The position numbers and the translations under genes were made by a program. From positions 26,710 to 90,709 of the forward strand of contig SVGE01000006.1 in assembly GCA_015056545.1 (NCBI GenBank): DNA of 64,000 nucleotides. The letters are read 5' to 3'. The DNA is from Clostridiales bacterium (lineage in GTDB: Bacteria > Bacillota > Clostridia > TANB77 > SIG350). The notes under the pieces are model-generated. The model saw nothing but the letters and a program-made list of their open reading frames with translations, was not told the DNA's origin and ran no database searches. Below, piece by piece: positions 1-9,539 of this stretch; within the stretch, counting starts at the first letter, position 1; every line of letters begins with the position of its first letter.

Positions 1-756
1 ATCTATTAAACTTTGATTATTATTAAATGTATCATTATCTACTAATAAAATTTTTGTTTGAGTACTTTTTATTTTATTTACAAAATCTTGCAGATCATTT
101 GCACTATGATTTCCTTCATGACCTGTAATTAAACTAGCTGTAATATTAAATTTTCCTTTATAATAATTAAAACTATCATGCATAATTGCTACATTTACAT
201 CACTACTTGGTATATCATTATATATTTCTTTTAATTCATTAAGTTTCTTAATATATTCTTGAGCATTTTTTTCATATATTTCTTTATTCTCTGGATTATA
301 TTTTATTAGTCCATTTGATATATTTTCAACTTGTTTAATATATAAATCTATATTCATCCAAAAATGACTTGATGTATCTAAATCTTTAATATCTAAGCTT
401 GAATCAATAATATTTAATTTTTTTAAGTTAATATTTTGGATAAAATGTTCCATATCTCCACCATTAATAACTAAAACATCTGCTTTTTCAATTATTTTAG
501 CATCATCTGGAGTTAAGCTATATTCATGAACACAACCACCAATTTCTTTTGTTATATTATCTATTTGTAAATTTTTAGCATCCTTTGATATGTTTTTTAT
601 AATTAATTCCATAGGATAAAAAGTTGTAACAATATTAAATTTTCCATCATCTTCTACCTTGTTACTATTATTTAAAAATACTATCCAAACAAATAAAAGA
701 ATTAATGATATAATAATTAAAACTATTGTAATACTATTATTTTTAATCTTTGTCAT
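1..756 (-). CDS. Metal ABC transporter substrate-binding protein, ZnuA/MntA-like (partial, C-terminus beyond window)
   Basis: I translated this by eye from the ATG at 756 down to the window edge; the 3' end is missing. The N-terminus has a signal/anchor helix (about residues 8-27) followed by 'KFNIVTTFYPME', which is the usual start of the mature domain in the cluster A-I zinc/manganese binding proteins. Further on, 'HEYSLTPDDAKIIEKADV' matches the family's conserved first metal-ligand region (H-x-Y/F-x-P-x-D) and 'VLVINGGDMEHFI' the following strand. 'HFWMNIDLYIK' supplies the second histidine region and 'IMHDSFNYY' the third. The family delivers Zn2+ or Mn2+ to a membrane permease; no permease is visible. 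The start overlaps the end of the next upstream gene by 14 bp, so translation is probably coupled. Confidence 0.8.
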   Translation of the reverse strand, partial: MTKIKNNSITIVLIIISLILLFVWIVFLNNSNKVEDDGKFNIVTTFYPMELIIKNISKDAKNLQIDNITKEIGGCVHEYSLTPDDAKIIEKADVLVINGGDMEHFIQNINLKKLNIIDSSLDIKDLDTSSHFWMNIDLYIKQVENISNGLIKYNPENKEIYEKNAQEYIKKLNELKEIYNDIPSSDVNVAIMHDSFNYYKGKFNITASLITGHEGNHSANDLQDFVNKIKSTQTKILLVDNDTFNNNQSLID

Positions 757-1885
757 ATTTCACCAACCACCAATTTGCAATATTTAAATCATTTACATAT
801 TTTATTTGATTAACAGTTAAATCTTTATCAAAATTATCTATTTCTTTAGGTAATTCATTTTTTATTATTGAACTTAAATCAAATGCTAATGTTTTATATA
901 ATTCACTTAGTTCAACTTTTCTTGCCCATTCAGAAACTCTTATATCTATTCCTCTATATAAACCTAAAATATTTCCTACTACTGTAGCTATATTTGACCC
1001 ATAACAATTATTATTTACAGAATACAACAATGCATCTGAAATATTATCTTGGAAAGTTAAGGCTATATATATTGCTGCACCTAATACTTCATGAGCATCA
1101 TCACAAAAACCAAAATCATCTAGTTTTTCAGCATAATGTATATTGTCTTTAGATAATTGTATACCTAGTTTAATTTTTTCAATAATCTCACTAGCTTCTT
1201 CTTTTCTTATTACCATTTTTAGACCTTTTTCAATTGCTTTTTCTAATTTTTCTCCTTTAGCTAAATTAGCTATTATTACAGCTAAAACTCCACATGATAA
1301 ATATGCTGAAGGATGTCCATGTGTTAATTTTGCTACTTTCACTGCCATTTCAAAAGCTACTTTATCATTATTATAAAAGACTAATCCTATAGGAGCTGTT
1401 TTAGTTAAACAAGCATATCCTTTATTATCTATATATCCAATATCATCTTCTGATATCATTTCATTTTCTAATATCTGAATTATATTTTTTTCTGCGTATC
1501 TTTCATATTTTAATTCTTGATATTCCATTAAATAATTATCTTCTAATTGTTGTTTATCTATACTATTTGGTGTTTCTCTATCTTGAGAATGTTGCCATCT
1601 TAAATAACTTGTATATGAAGTAATTCTTCCAAATCCAGTTATACCATAAATATAATATTTGGTATATGCACGTATTAATGCATCTATTGTAAATATAGTT
1701 AATTGTGTATTAGCTGTTATTCTAGCTTTATCATCAGAATCAACTTTTAAATCTGTATAACCATTTTTTCCATATTCTTCTATTATTTCATCATACCCCA
1801 TATTTCTAATAGGCTCACCTAAAGCATCTCCTACTGCTCCTGCTAATATACAATTATATATTTTATTAAAATCTAATTTTTTCAT
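743..1885 (-). CDS. ADP-ribosylglycohydrolase-family protein with metal-binding residues lost
   Basis: The 380-residue protein has the overall ADP-ribosylglycohydrolase (DraG/ARH) pattern: 'ILAGAVGDALGEP' at the N-terminus, a central 'LTHGHPSAYLSCGVLA' helix and a C-terminal glycine-rich helix. Members normally bind two Mg2+ through a D-D-T motif near residue 55 and a D-x-D-T motif near the C-terminus, and remove ADP-ribose from proteins or small molecules. Here the first motif reads 'ITANTQLTIFT' and the second 'NCYGSNIATVVG', so all four usual aspartates are absent. It is therefore probably a non-catalytic or repurposed member. SD 'AGGAGA' precedes the ATG. It lies between an unknown exported protein (13 bp gap) and the metal-binding protein (14 bp overlap), suggesting one operon. 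Confidence 0.75.
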   Translation of the reverse strand: MKKLDFNKIYNCILAGAVGDALGEPIRNMGYDEIIEEYGKNGYTDLKVDSDDKARITANTQLTIFTIDALIRAYTKYYIYGITGFGRITSYTSYLRWQHSQDRETPNSIDKQQLEDNYLMEYQELKYERYAEKNIIQILENEMISEDDIGYIDNKGYACLTKTAPIGLVFYNNDKVAFEMAVKVAKLTHGHPSAYLSCGVLAVIIANLAKGEKLEKAIEKGLKMVIRKEEASEIIEKIKLGIQLSKDNIHYAEKLDDFGFCDDAHEVLGAAIYIALTFQDNISDALLYSVNNNCYGSNIATVVGNILGLYRGIDIRVSEWARKVELSELYKTLAFDLSSIIKNELPKEIDNFDKDLTVNQIKYVNDLNIANWWLVKYDKD

Positions 1886-1898
1886 ATATCTCTCCTAT

Positions 1899-2585
1899 TT
1901 ATAAAAAATCTATTGTTTCTACATACATTATTTCACATGAATTATTTCCTGTATCAGTTCTACTTAAACTACTTGGTCCCCAAACATGTTTTGTATTTCC
2001 AACATTCCATTCTGCTCTTACCAAATATCCTGTTAATCTTACATATTCATCTTTATTTATTTTTAATATTTCTTTCCTTATATTATCATTAGCGGGTATT
2101 AAATGATTGTTAGAACAATTTTTTGTTATTTCATTTTCTCCACCCATTTCTCTAATCCATGCTGAATTATTTGACATCCAAGTTAATGTTCTGTTTTTAA
2201 CAACACAAGATGTAAATTTCTTATAATTATTATTTTCTGCTAATTTGCCCCATGCTAATCCAACATCAATTGGACCTACAACATCATTATATTTCTCTGT
2301 ATCAAGAACTATTCCGGTTATATCATATTTAGCTAATTTAGTTATATTAACTTTTATTCCACCAACATTTACAGTTTGTTCCTTTTTACTTATTTTTTCT
2401 TGCCTAGGGCCTTCTATGTATGCCCCCTTTTTTATAGTAACCTTTTCAGTAACTACTTTTTCATTATTACTACTAATTAATTCATTATTATTTACTATTT
2501 TTTCTTCTCCAGTAAGAAATATAGCACAAATAATAAATAATATTAAAATTATAAATTTTCTTAGAAAACTTTTTAATATATCCAT
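1899..2585 (-). CDS. Exported/membrane-anchored protein of unknown function
   Basis: The 228-residue protein starts with a positively charged segment and one hydrophobic helix (residues about 9-25), so it is exported or membrane anchored. The rest is a single soluble domain with features such as 'VGPIDVGLAWGKLAE' and 'NNHLIPANDNIRKEILKI', the latter followed by 'VRLTGYLVRAEW'. I recall similar hypothetical proteins but cannot name a family with confidence. SD 'GAGGG' lies 5 bases before the ATG. It sits 10 bp after the M29 peptidase and 13 bp before the glycohydrolase-like gene, so it belongs to the same minus-strand transcript. Confidence 0.7.
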   Translation of the reverse strand: MDILKSFLRKFIILILFIICAIFLTGEEKIVNNNELISSNNEKVVTEKVTIKKGAYIEGPRQEKISKKEQTVNVGGIKVNITKLAKYDITGIVLDTEKYNDVVGPIDVGLAWGKLAENNNYKKFTSCVVKNRTLTWMSNNSAWIREMGGENEITKNCSNNHLIPANDNIRKEILKINKDEYVRLTGYLVRAEWNVGNTKHVWGPSSLSRTDTGNNSCEIMYVETIDFL

Positions 2586-2595
2586 TTTTCCCTCT

Positions 2596-3714
2596 TTATA
2601 TTAAATTTTCAGGATTTAATGCTTTTAATTCATCTATTACAAATTTTCCATCTTTTCTAACTAAAATATCATCAAACCAAATCTCTCCTCCACCATATTC
2701 TGGTGTTTGAATATTTACAATATCCCAATGTATAGAAGATTTGTTTCCATTAAAGTTTTCTTCAACTTCTTCCCCTGGAGTAAAATGGAAACTTCCAGCT
2801 ATTTTTTCATCAAATAATATATCTCCTATTGATTTTGTTATATATGGATTTAATCCTATTGCAAATTCACCAATATATCTTGCTCCTTCATCTGTATCTA
2901 ATAATTTGTTTATTTCCTCTGTATTATTTGCAGTTGCTTTGACTATTTTTCCATCTTTAAATTCAAAATATATATTATTAAACAAAATACCATTTTGTCT
3001 GCTTTCAGTATTATATTTTATATATCCATTTACACTATTTTTTATTGGTGCTGTAGCAACTTCACCATCTGGAATATTATTATTTCCAACATATTTATAT
3101 ACAGGCATTCCTTTAATACTAAACGTTAAATCTATATCTTTTCCCTTTATATGTACTTTATCTGTTCTTTTCATTATATCTACTAGCTTATCCATTGCTT
3201 TAGACATTTTACTATAATCTAAATTACACACATTGAAGAAAAAATCTTCAAATTTATCTAATGGCATATTACTCATTTGTGCCATTGAATTATTTGGATA
3301 TCTTAATATACACCATTTTGTATTTTCACATCTTTCTTCAAAATGTACTTTACTATTATATATAGAATTATATAATTTCATTTTTCCACTATCTATATCT
3401 GTAAATTCTGCTGTATTATTTTTTGCAGTTATTCCAATATATGCATCCATATCTTTCATTTTATTCAGATCATGTTTAGCCCATATTTCTAATTGCTCTT
3501 TTGTTGAGTTTTCAAGCAATACTCTCATTAAATCATTATTTATTATATTAACAAAAGGTTTAGCACCAACTTCAGTAGCTTTTTTTACTAATTCCTTTGC
3601 AAGTAAAATTCCGTCTTCACCTATTACTTCTATTAAAATATTCTCATTTTCTTTTAAATCAACTGAATAACTTATTAAATTATTTGCCAATTTTTCTATT
3701 CTAATATCTTTCAT
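2596..3714 (-). CDS. M29 family aminopeptidase (AmpS/PepS-like)
   Basis: A 372-residue metallo-aminopeptidase of family M29, cytosolic, removing N-terminal residues from peptides with two metal ions. Family landmarks are visible in order: 'GEVATAPIKNSVNG' (first Glu ligand region), 'GEFAIGLNP' (second Glu), 'FHFTPGEEVEENF' and 'SSIHWDIV' (His/Asp ligands), then the usual C-terminus 'IWFDDILVRKDGKF'. I chose the second possible ATG (3714) because GGAGGG lies 5 bases before it, while the ATG four codons upstream overlaps that SD. It is first in the operon with the two genes that follow. Confidence 0.9.
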   Translation of the reverse strand: MKDIRIEKLANNLISYSVDLKENENILIEVIGEDGILLAKELVKKATEVGAKPFVNIINNDLMRVLLENSTKEQLEIWAKHDLNKMKDMDAYIGITAKNNTAEFTDIDSGKMKLYNSIYNSKVHFEERCENTKWCILRYPNNSMAQMSNMPLDKFEDFFFNVCNLDYSKMSKAMDKLVDIMKRTDKVHIKGKDIDLTFSIKGMPVYKYVGNNNIPDGEVATAPIKNSVNGYIKYNTESRQNGILFNNIYFEFKDGKIVKATANNTEEINKLLDTDEGARYIGEFAIGLNPYITKSIGDILFDEKIAGSFHFTPGEEVEENFNGNKSSIHWDIVNIQTPEYGGGEIWFDDILVRKDGKFVIDELKALNPENLI

Positions 3715-3832
3715 TTTTCCCTCCATTTTATACTCTATTTGATTATATTATTTTTTATTTAACATTTCAATAAGTATATATAAAAAATGCAATATTTTAG
3801 CATCAATATTATATTATTCTACAAATAATTTA

Positions 3833-3868
3833 TAAAAAGAAAAAGTACATAATATTTCTATTATGTAC
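3833..3868 (-). terminator. Rho-independent terminator after mreB
   Basis: A perfect 10-bp stem (GTACATAATA / TATTATGTAC) with a 4-base loop lies 30 bp after the mreB stop and is followed on the minus strand by TTTTTCTTTTT. Confidence 0.8.
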
Positions 3869-3897
3869 CTGTATAAATATATAAAAAGAGGATTAGA

Positions 3898-4917
3898 TTA
3901 ATTCTTTTTAAATCTTGTAGTTTGTCCACTTTCAAGATATCTTAAATTTTCTAAAGCTTTACCTGTTCCTAAAGCAACACATGATACTGCATCATCCGCA
4001 ACCATTACATGTATTCCTGTTTTACTTTCAAGTAATTTGTCTAATCCATCGATTAAACATCCACCACCTGTCATATATATACCTCTATCACTAATATCTG
4101 ATGCTAATTCAGGTGGAGTTTTTTCAAGAACTGTATGAACAGCTTCAACAATTGCTGTTGCTGGTTCTTCTAAAGCTTCCATTATTTCACTAGAATATAT
4201 TGTAATTGTTTTTGGTAGACCTGTTATTAAATCTCTACCTCTAACATCCATTTCTTCATCTTGCATTTTAGGGAAAACACAACCTACATTTATTTTTATT
4301 TCTTCTGCTGTTCTTTCACCTATCATAATATTGTGTTTTTTTCTAATATATCTAACTATATAATCATCAAATTTATCACCAGCAACTTTAATTGATTCTG
4401 AAACAACTGAACCTCCTAATGAAATAACTGCTATATCAGTAGTTCCACCACCTATATCTACTATCATATTACCATATGCTTTTGATATATCTATTCCAGC
4501 ACCTATTGCTGCTGCTATTGGTTCTTCAATTAAACAAACTTTTTTAGCACCTGCTTGTGTTGCTGCATCAACAACTGCTTTTTTCTCTACTTCTGTAACT
4601 CCTGATGGTATACATATCATTAAACTTGGAGCAAATATGAATTTACCGCAAACTTTATTTATAAAGTATTTTAACATTCTTTCTGTAACTGTATAATCTG
4701 ATATAACACCATCTTTTAATGGTCTAATTGCAACTATATTTCCTGGTGTTCTACCAAGCATTCTTCTTGCTTCTTCACCAACTGCAAGTATTGCATTTGT
4801 ATTTCTATCTATAGCTACAACTGAAGGCTCTCTTAAAACAATTCCTTTTCCTTTTACATAAACTAATACTGTAGCTGTACCTAAATCGATACCTATATCT
4901 GTACTAAAATTAAACAT
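3898..4917 (-). CDS. mreB: Rod shape-determining protein MreB/Mbl
   Basis: A 339-residue bacterial actin. The nucleotide-binding motifs are complete: phosphate 1 'DIGIDLGTATVLVYVKGKG', connect 1 'PSGVTEVEKKAVVDAA', 'LIEEPIAAAIGAGI', phosphate 2 'DIGGGTTDIAVISLGG' and adenosine motif 'GIYMTGGGCLIDGL'. It polymerises under the membrane to direct sidewall peptidoglycan synthesis. No mreC/mreD or minD genes adjoin it, so it may be the Mbl or stand-alone paralog rather than the one in the mreBCD operon. It is transcribed alone: a terminator follows and an AT-rich spacer of about 160 bp lies upstream. Confidence 0.95.
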   Translation of the reverse strand: MFNFSTDIGIDLGTATVLVYVKGKGIVLREPSVVAIDRNTNAILAVGEEARRMLGRTPGNIVAIRPLKDGVISDYTVTERMLKYFINKVCGKFIFAPSLMICIPSGVTEVEKKAVVDAATQAGAKKVCLIEEPIAAAIGAGIDISKAYGNMIVDIGGGTTDIAVISLGGSVVSESIKVAGDKFDDYIVRYIRKKHNIMIGERTAEEIKINVGCVFPKMQDEEMDVRGRDLITGLPKTITIYSSEIMEALEEPATAIVEAVHTVLEKTPPELASDISDRGIYMTGGGCLIDGLDKLLESKTGIHVMVADDAVSCVALGTGKALENLRYLESGQTTRFKKN

Positions 4918-5036
4918 TTAGCATCTCTCCTTCGCCATTTATTACTAAATTGTTACACTAATGTTACAATTCTGTTACATTATACATTATTTTTCTTACT
5001 AATGCAACACATTTATATACTTTTTTTATAAAAAAA

Positions 5037-5072
5037 TAATAAAAAAATAGATAAGATTTTCATCTTACCTAT
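5037..5072 (-). terminator. Rho-independent terminator after trhA
   Basis: The stem ATAGGTAAGAT / ATCTTATCTAT (11 bp, one G-U) with a short loop ends 10 bp after the gene and runs into TTTTTTTATT on the minus strand. Confidence 0.8.
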
Positions 5073-5081
5073 TGGTTCTAT

Positions 5082-5741
5082 TTATTTAATTGGTAATACA
5101 TAATTTATTATACTGAAAAAGTGTAACATACTACCTAACATAACAAATATATGCCAAACAGCATGCATGTATTTTAGTTTCTTCATTTTATAAAATATTA
5201 CACCTAGTGAATACGCTACTCCGCCTAATACTAGTAATAGTATTCCATTAAAACTAATACTTTCAAATAATGGTTTAATTGTAAATAATGCTAACCATCC
5301 CATAAATAAACAACATATTATATTTATTTTTTTAAATTTTTCTACACTAATTGAGTTAAATACAATGGCAAATATCGCTAATCCCCATATAATACCAAAC
5401 ATTGTCCAACCTAAAGCTCCATTTAATGCAACTAAAACAAATGGTGTATATGTTCCTGCTATTAATAAAAATATTGAACAATGGTCTAAAACTCTAAAAA
5501 CATTTTTTGCTTTTTTATTAGTTAAAGAATGATACATTGTTGACATTAAAAATAATATTATTAAACAAGCACCGTATATACAAGAACTAACAACTGAATA
5601 TGCATTTCCATAAATTGCTGATATAACAATAGCAATAACTAAACCTGCTATTGATAATAATGTAGCAATCCCATGTGTTATTGCATTACACAATTCTTCT
5701 CCTAATGAATAATTATTTTGCTTTTTAATAACTGTCTCCAA
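5082..5741 (-). CDS. trhA: PAQR family membrane protein TrhA/hemolysin III (YqfA-like)
   Basis: A 219-residue protein with about seven membrane helices and the family's conserved residues: 'EELCNAITHGIATL' at the start, 'STMYHSL' with 'FRVLDHCSIFLLIAGTYTPF' in the middle and 'HAVWHIFVMLGSMLHFFSI' at the end. The conserved H, D and HxxxH-type residues are those of the PAQR/CREST zinc-hydrolase superfamily. Members affect membrane fluidity; the old name hemolysin III is not a proven function here. It has its own terminator. Confidence 0.9.
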   Translation of the reverse strand: METVIKKQNNYSLGEELCNAITHGIATLLSIAGLVIAIVISAIYGNAYSVVSSCIYGACLIILFLMSTMYHSLTNKKAKNVFRVLDHCSIFLLIAGTYTPFVLVALNGALGWTMFGIIWGLAIFAIVFNSISVEKFKKINIICCLFMGWLALFTIKPLFESISFNGILLLVLGGVAYSLGVIFYKMKKLKYMHAVWHIFVMLGSMLHFFSIINYVLPIK

Positions 5742-5761
5742 ATTTATTTTCCTCCTATATT

Positions 5762-6448
5762 CTACTTAATTATATTTTCTATACTAATAGTATCATTTTC
5801 TATTATAGCATAATCTATAGGTAAATTAAATATTTCTTCATCAATTACTTCAGAAACAGTATTTACCTTATAATAATTTTCTGTTTCTGCTTCACCTATG
5901 TATTTTAACTCATTACCCATAAAATAATATTGAGTATTTCCTATAATTTCATAATCATATTTTACATGTTCAACATATTTAGAACCTTTTTTCATAATTT
6001 CATTTTCTTTAGGAACCTTGATAATATTATCTAAAACAATTTGTGAATTACCTTTTATAGATATTATTTTTTCTTTATGGTTAATAATATATACATTATT
6101 ATCTTTTGAAATAATATCTACACCTGAGTTTGATACATATATCTTTTCATCCTTAATTGCAACAATAATATTATCATCATAATATTTATCTGTTCCCATA
6201 TCAATATATATATTTTTATTATTAATTTTAGTATTTAATACATTATATGTTTTTGTTTTTTCAAATTGTGATATTAAATACTTTTTCTCTTCTTCCTCTT
6301 GCTGAATTTGTTGTTGTTGTATTTTATCTTTTTCTTTACTTAAAATATTTTTGGTTGTAAATAAACTTATTAATAATATTATTAGTACTGCTATTAATCC
6401 TAAAAAAATTAAAATAAATATATTAATATTTCTATTTCTTTTTTCCAT
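5762..6448 (-). CDS. Membrane-anchored protein of unknown function, paralog of the next gene
   Basis: The 228-residue protein has one N-terminal membrane helix (residues about 9-29), a short Gln/Glu-rich coiled stretch around 'QQQQIQQEEEEKK', and an extracellular domain rich in Asn, Ile and Tyr. The layout and the ends match the upstream gene: both have 'YDYE' followed by 'YYF/YYS' strands and finish with a 'LPIDYAIIENDTI' / 'IPQDYTIIDNTI' motif. The two are therefore tandem duplicates. No family is recognised. SD AAGGTGA precedes the ATG. The gap to the upstream paralog is 17 bp, so they are co-transcribed. Confidence 0.7.
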   Translation of the reverse strand: MEKRNRNINIFILIFLGLIAVLIILLISLFTTKNILSKEKDKIQQQQIQQEEEEKKYLISQFEKTKTYNVLNTKINNKNIYIDMGTDKYYDDNIIVAIKDEKIYVSNSGVDIISKDNNVYIINHKEKIISIKGNSQIVLDNIIKVPKENEIMKKGSKYVEHVKYDYEIIGNTQYYFMGNELKYIGEAETENYYKVNTVSEVIDEEIFNLPIDYAIIENDTISIENIIK

Positions 6449-6465
6449 TTTATCACCTTTTTTCT

Positions 6466-7146
6466 TTATTCTACTACAATAGTATTATCTATTATTGTAT
6501 AATCTTGTGGTATAGCAAATATCGTATCATTAGCATTACTTATCTTATTTATTTTTGTTGTCAAATTATTATTAACTACATATTGTAAATTATTTTCTGA
6601 ATAATAGTATTTTACAGTATCTATTGTTTCATAATCATATATTTTTCCGTTATATTCTTCTTTTCCTTGTTTAATTTCTACATTTTCATATTCATTAATG
6701 TCTGTATCTATAAAACTAATACTAAATTTTTCATCATTAGAATTATTAATAATTACAGTTTTTTCATTATTGTCTATAACATAGTTTTTCCCATCCATTA
6801 TTATATTAGTAATATGATTTGTAGATGAATATATTTTATTACCTTTTACAGCTTTTTTTGTAATTATTCCATCAACTTCAACTTCTATATATATATTATT
6901 ATTATTAACCATTTCAATAATTTTATATAATTTAGAGTCATTTATTTTTATATTTATTGGTTGTTTATTGTTAATTTGTTCTTGTTTATTTTTCTCTGTT
7001 TCTTCTTCCTTTTTCTTAGCTATTTCTTCTTGCAATTGAGCATATTCATTATTCTTTATTGTTACATTAAAATATAATCCTATACCAATACCAGCAATTG
7101 CTATTATTAAAACTATTATTAAAATCTTCATTTGATTATCACTCAT
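6466..7146 (-). CDS. Membrane-anchored protein of unknown function, paralog of the previous gene
   Basis: A 226-residue protein with an N-terminal membrane helix ('ILIIVLIIAIAGIGIGLYF'), a charged Lys/Glu coiled stretch and a beta-rich extracellular domain, in the same arrangement as its neighbour. I placed the start at the ATG of 'MSDNQMK' (7146) because AGGAG lies 8 bases before it; a GTG three codons earlier overlaps that SD. The stop of tex lies 11 bp upstream, so it may be read through from tex. Function unknown. Confidence 0.7.
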   Translation of the reverse strand: MSDNQMKILIIVLIIAIAGIGIGLYFNVTIKNNEYAQLQEEIAKKKEEETEKNKQEQINNKQPINIKINDSKLYKIIEMVNNNNIYIEVEVDGIITKKAVKGNKIYSSTNHITNIIMDGKNYVIDNNEKTVIINNSNDEKFSISFIDTDINEYENVEIKQGKEEYNGKIYDYETIDTVKYYYSENNLQYVVNNNLTTKINKISNANDTIFAIPQDYTIIDNTIVVE

Positions 7147-7157
7147 TATAATCACTC

Positions 7158-9308
7158 CTATACATTTTTCATACTTAAACTAACTTTACCTTTTTCTCTA
7201 TCAATACCAATTACTTTTACTTTTACTATATCTCCAACTTGCAATACATCTGATGGATTCTTAATATAGCTATTACTAATCTCTGAAATATGTACTAATC
7301 CATCATTTTTAATTCCAATATCCACAAATGCTCCAAAATCTATAACATTTCTAACAGTTCCTGTAAGCACCATATTTTCTGTTAAATCATCTATTTTTAA
7401 TACATCTGAACGTAATATTGGTTTTGGCATTTCTTCTCTAGGGTCTCTACCTGGTTTTTTCAATTCTTGAACAATATCTGTTAAAGTTGGTACACCAACT
7501 CCAAGTTCTTCAGCTGTTTTAACTAAATTAATTTTATCTAATTTCTCTTTTAATTCTTCTAATTGTTCTTTATTAATTGTTTTAATATTATATCCTAAAC
7601 TATTAATTAATCTCTCTGTTATTTCATAACTTTCTGGATGTACCCCAGTATTATCTAATATGTTTTTACTTTCAGGTATTCTTAAAAATCCTGCACATTG
7701 TGTATAACAAGCATTACCTAATTTAGATACTTTAAGTAATTCTTTTCTCTCTTCAAATTTACCATTTTCTTCTCTATATTTAACAATATTCTGAGCTATT
7801 CCTTTATTAATACCTGATACATATGAAAGAAGTGACGCTGTAGCTGTATTTAAATCAACACCTACTTTATTAACTGAATCTTCAACAACACCAGTTAATG
7901 CTTCATCTAATTTTTTTTGATTAACATCATGTTGATATTGCCCAACCCCTATACTCTTAGGATCTATTTTTACTAGTTCAGCAAGTGGGTCTTGCAGTCT
8001 TCTTGCAATAGATATAGCTCCTCTTATTGATACATTTATATCTGGATATTCTTCTGAAGCAAGTTTTGATGCAGAATATACAGATGCACCTGCTTCACTA
8101 ACAATTGTATAATATACTTTATGTTTAGCTTTTTTTATCATCTCTGAAACAAACATTTCAGATTCTCTTGAAGCAGTACCATTACCTATAGCTATCATAT
8201 CTATATTATGTTTTTCAATAAGTGCTAATAATTCTTTTTCAGCACCTTCAACATCATTTTGAGGCTCTGTTGGATATACAGTTGTTGTTGCTAAAACTTT
8301 CCCTATTTCATCTATAACAGCTATTTTACATCCTGTTCTATATGCTGGGTCAAATCCCATTACAGTTATTCCTTTTATTGGTGCTTGAAGTAATAAATTT
8401 TTAACATTAACACCAAATACTTTTATAGCTTTTTCTCCTGCTTTATCTTCTAATTCATTTCTTACATCTCTTTCAATTGATGGCCCAATTAATCTTTTAT
8501 ATGAATCAGATATACTCTCCAATAAGTATTCTTTAAATATGCTACTTCCAGTTATATTTTTAGAATTCAAATATTCAACAATTTCATCAACTGGAACTTC
8601 AACTGAAACTTTTAATTTCTTTTCAGCTTCTCCTCTATTAATAGCTAAAATTCTATGACTAGGAAGTTTAGCTATAGGTTCTGAAAAATCATAATACATG
8701 TTATATACAGTATTTTCATCTTTATTTACAGCTTTTGTAACAATAGTACCCTTATTAAAAGATAATTCTCTAATATATTTTCTAAATTCAGCATTATCTG
8801 ATATTTGCTCAGCAATAATATCCATAGCGCCTTCAATTGCTTGTCTGCTATTTTCTACACCTTTTTCAACATCTATATATTTACTTGCAATTTCTTCAAT
8901 ACTACCATTCTCTATTTCTTGTTTAAACATTATTTCAGCTAAAGGCTCTAATCCCTTTTCTTTAGCAATAGTTGCTCTTGTTCTTTTCTTTTGTTTATAT
9001 GGTCTATATATATCTTCTAATTCTGTAAGTGTTTTTGCAATAAAAATTGCAGTTGTTAATTCATCTGTAAGTTTTCCTTGTTCATCAATAAGTCTAATTA
9101 TTTCTTCTTTTCTTGTTTCTAAATTTCTTAAATAATTTAATCTATCATAAAAATCTCTTAAAACAATATCATTCATTTGTCCTGTTTTTTCTTTTCTATA
9201 TCTTGCTATAAATGGAATTGTATTTCCTTCATCTATTAATGCTATTGTATTTTCAACTTGAAATTTTTTTAAGTTAAATTCTGTTATTAATTGTTCCTCT
9301 ATATTCAT
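7158..9308 (-). CDS. tex: Tex family transcription accessory protein
   Basis: A 716-residue Tex/YhgF protein of normal length. In order: the helical N-terminus with 'TIPFIARYRKEKTGQMND', the RNase H-like YqgF domain ('VMGFDPAYRTGCKIAVIDE', 'AIGNGTASRE'), the helix-hairpin-helix part ('TASLLSYVSGINKGIAQNIV'), and a C-terminal S1 domain ('ENMVLTGTVRNVIDFGAFVD' to 'GIDREKGKVSLSMK'). Tex binds nucleic acid and RNA polymerase and affects transcription; its exact role varies between species. SD AAGAGGT precedes the ATG. Confidence 0.95.
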   Translation of the reverse strand: MNIEEQLITEFNLKKFQVENTIALIDEGNTIPFIARYRKEKTGQMNDIVLRDFYDRLNYLRNLETRKEEIIRLIDEQGKLTDELTTAIFIAKTLTELEDIYRPYKQKKRTRATIAKEKGLEPLAEIMFKQEIENGSIEEIASKYIDVEKGVENSRQAIEGAMDIIAEQISDNAEFRKYIRELSFNKGTIVTKAVNKDENTVYNMYYDFSEPIAKLPSHRILAINRGEAEKKLKVSVEVPVDEIVEYLNSKNITGSSIFKEYLLESISDSYKRLIGPSIERDVRNELEDKAGEKAIKVFGVNVKNLLLQAPIKGITVMGFDPAYRTGCKIAVIDEIGKVLATTTVYPTEPQNDVEGAEKELLALIEKHNIDMIAIGNGTASRESEMFVSEMIKKAKHKVYYTIVSEAGASVYSASKLASEEYPDINVSIRGAISIARRLQDPLAELVKIDPKSIGVGQYQHDVNQKKLDEALTGVVEDSVNKVGVDLNTATASLLSYVSGINKGIAQNIVKYREENGKFEERKELLKVSKLGNACYTQCAGFLRIPESKNILDNTGVHPESYEITERLINSLGYNIKTINKEQLEELKEKLDKINLVKTAEELGVGVPTLTDIVQELKKPGRDPREEMPKPILRSDVLKIDDLTENMVLTGTVRNVIDFGAFVDIGIKNDGLVHISEISNSYIKNPSDVLQVGDIVKVKVIGIDREKGKVSLSMKNV

Positions 9309-9515
9309 TTTTACCTCTTTCCGTAATATTTATTACATGTTTTTATATATAATTTATATCACATGTAATTTATCTTTTCAACATATGTAACAGGAAAAAT
9401 ATATTAATTGAAAGAAAAAAATCTATAATAAAACTGAGCAATAGTTCTAAAGTAAAATTTAGCAATTATGAACATATAAAAAATAAACAAATATAAAATA
9501 CCTTTTTCAAAAAAT

Positions 9516-9531
9516 CCCGACCACCCACCCC
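9516..9531 (-). repeat. Conserved G-rich 16-mer downstream of DGR target 1
   Basis: On the minus strand the sequence is GGGGTGGGTGGTCGGG, followed by a short T-run (GATTTTTTGAAAAA). A sister copy with the same G-runs but changed spacer bases lies at 34692-34707, in the same place after target 2. The four G-runs could form a two-tier G-quadruplex; this is inference. Confidence 0.5.
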
Positions 9532-9539
9532 AAACAAAT

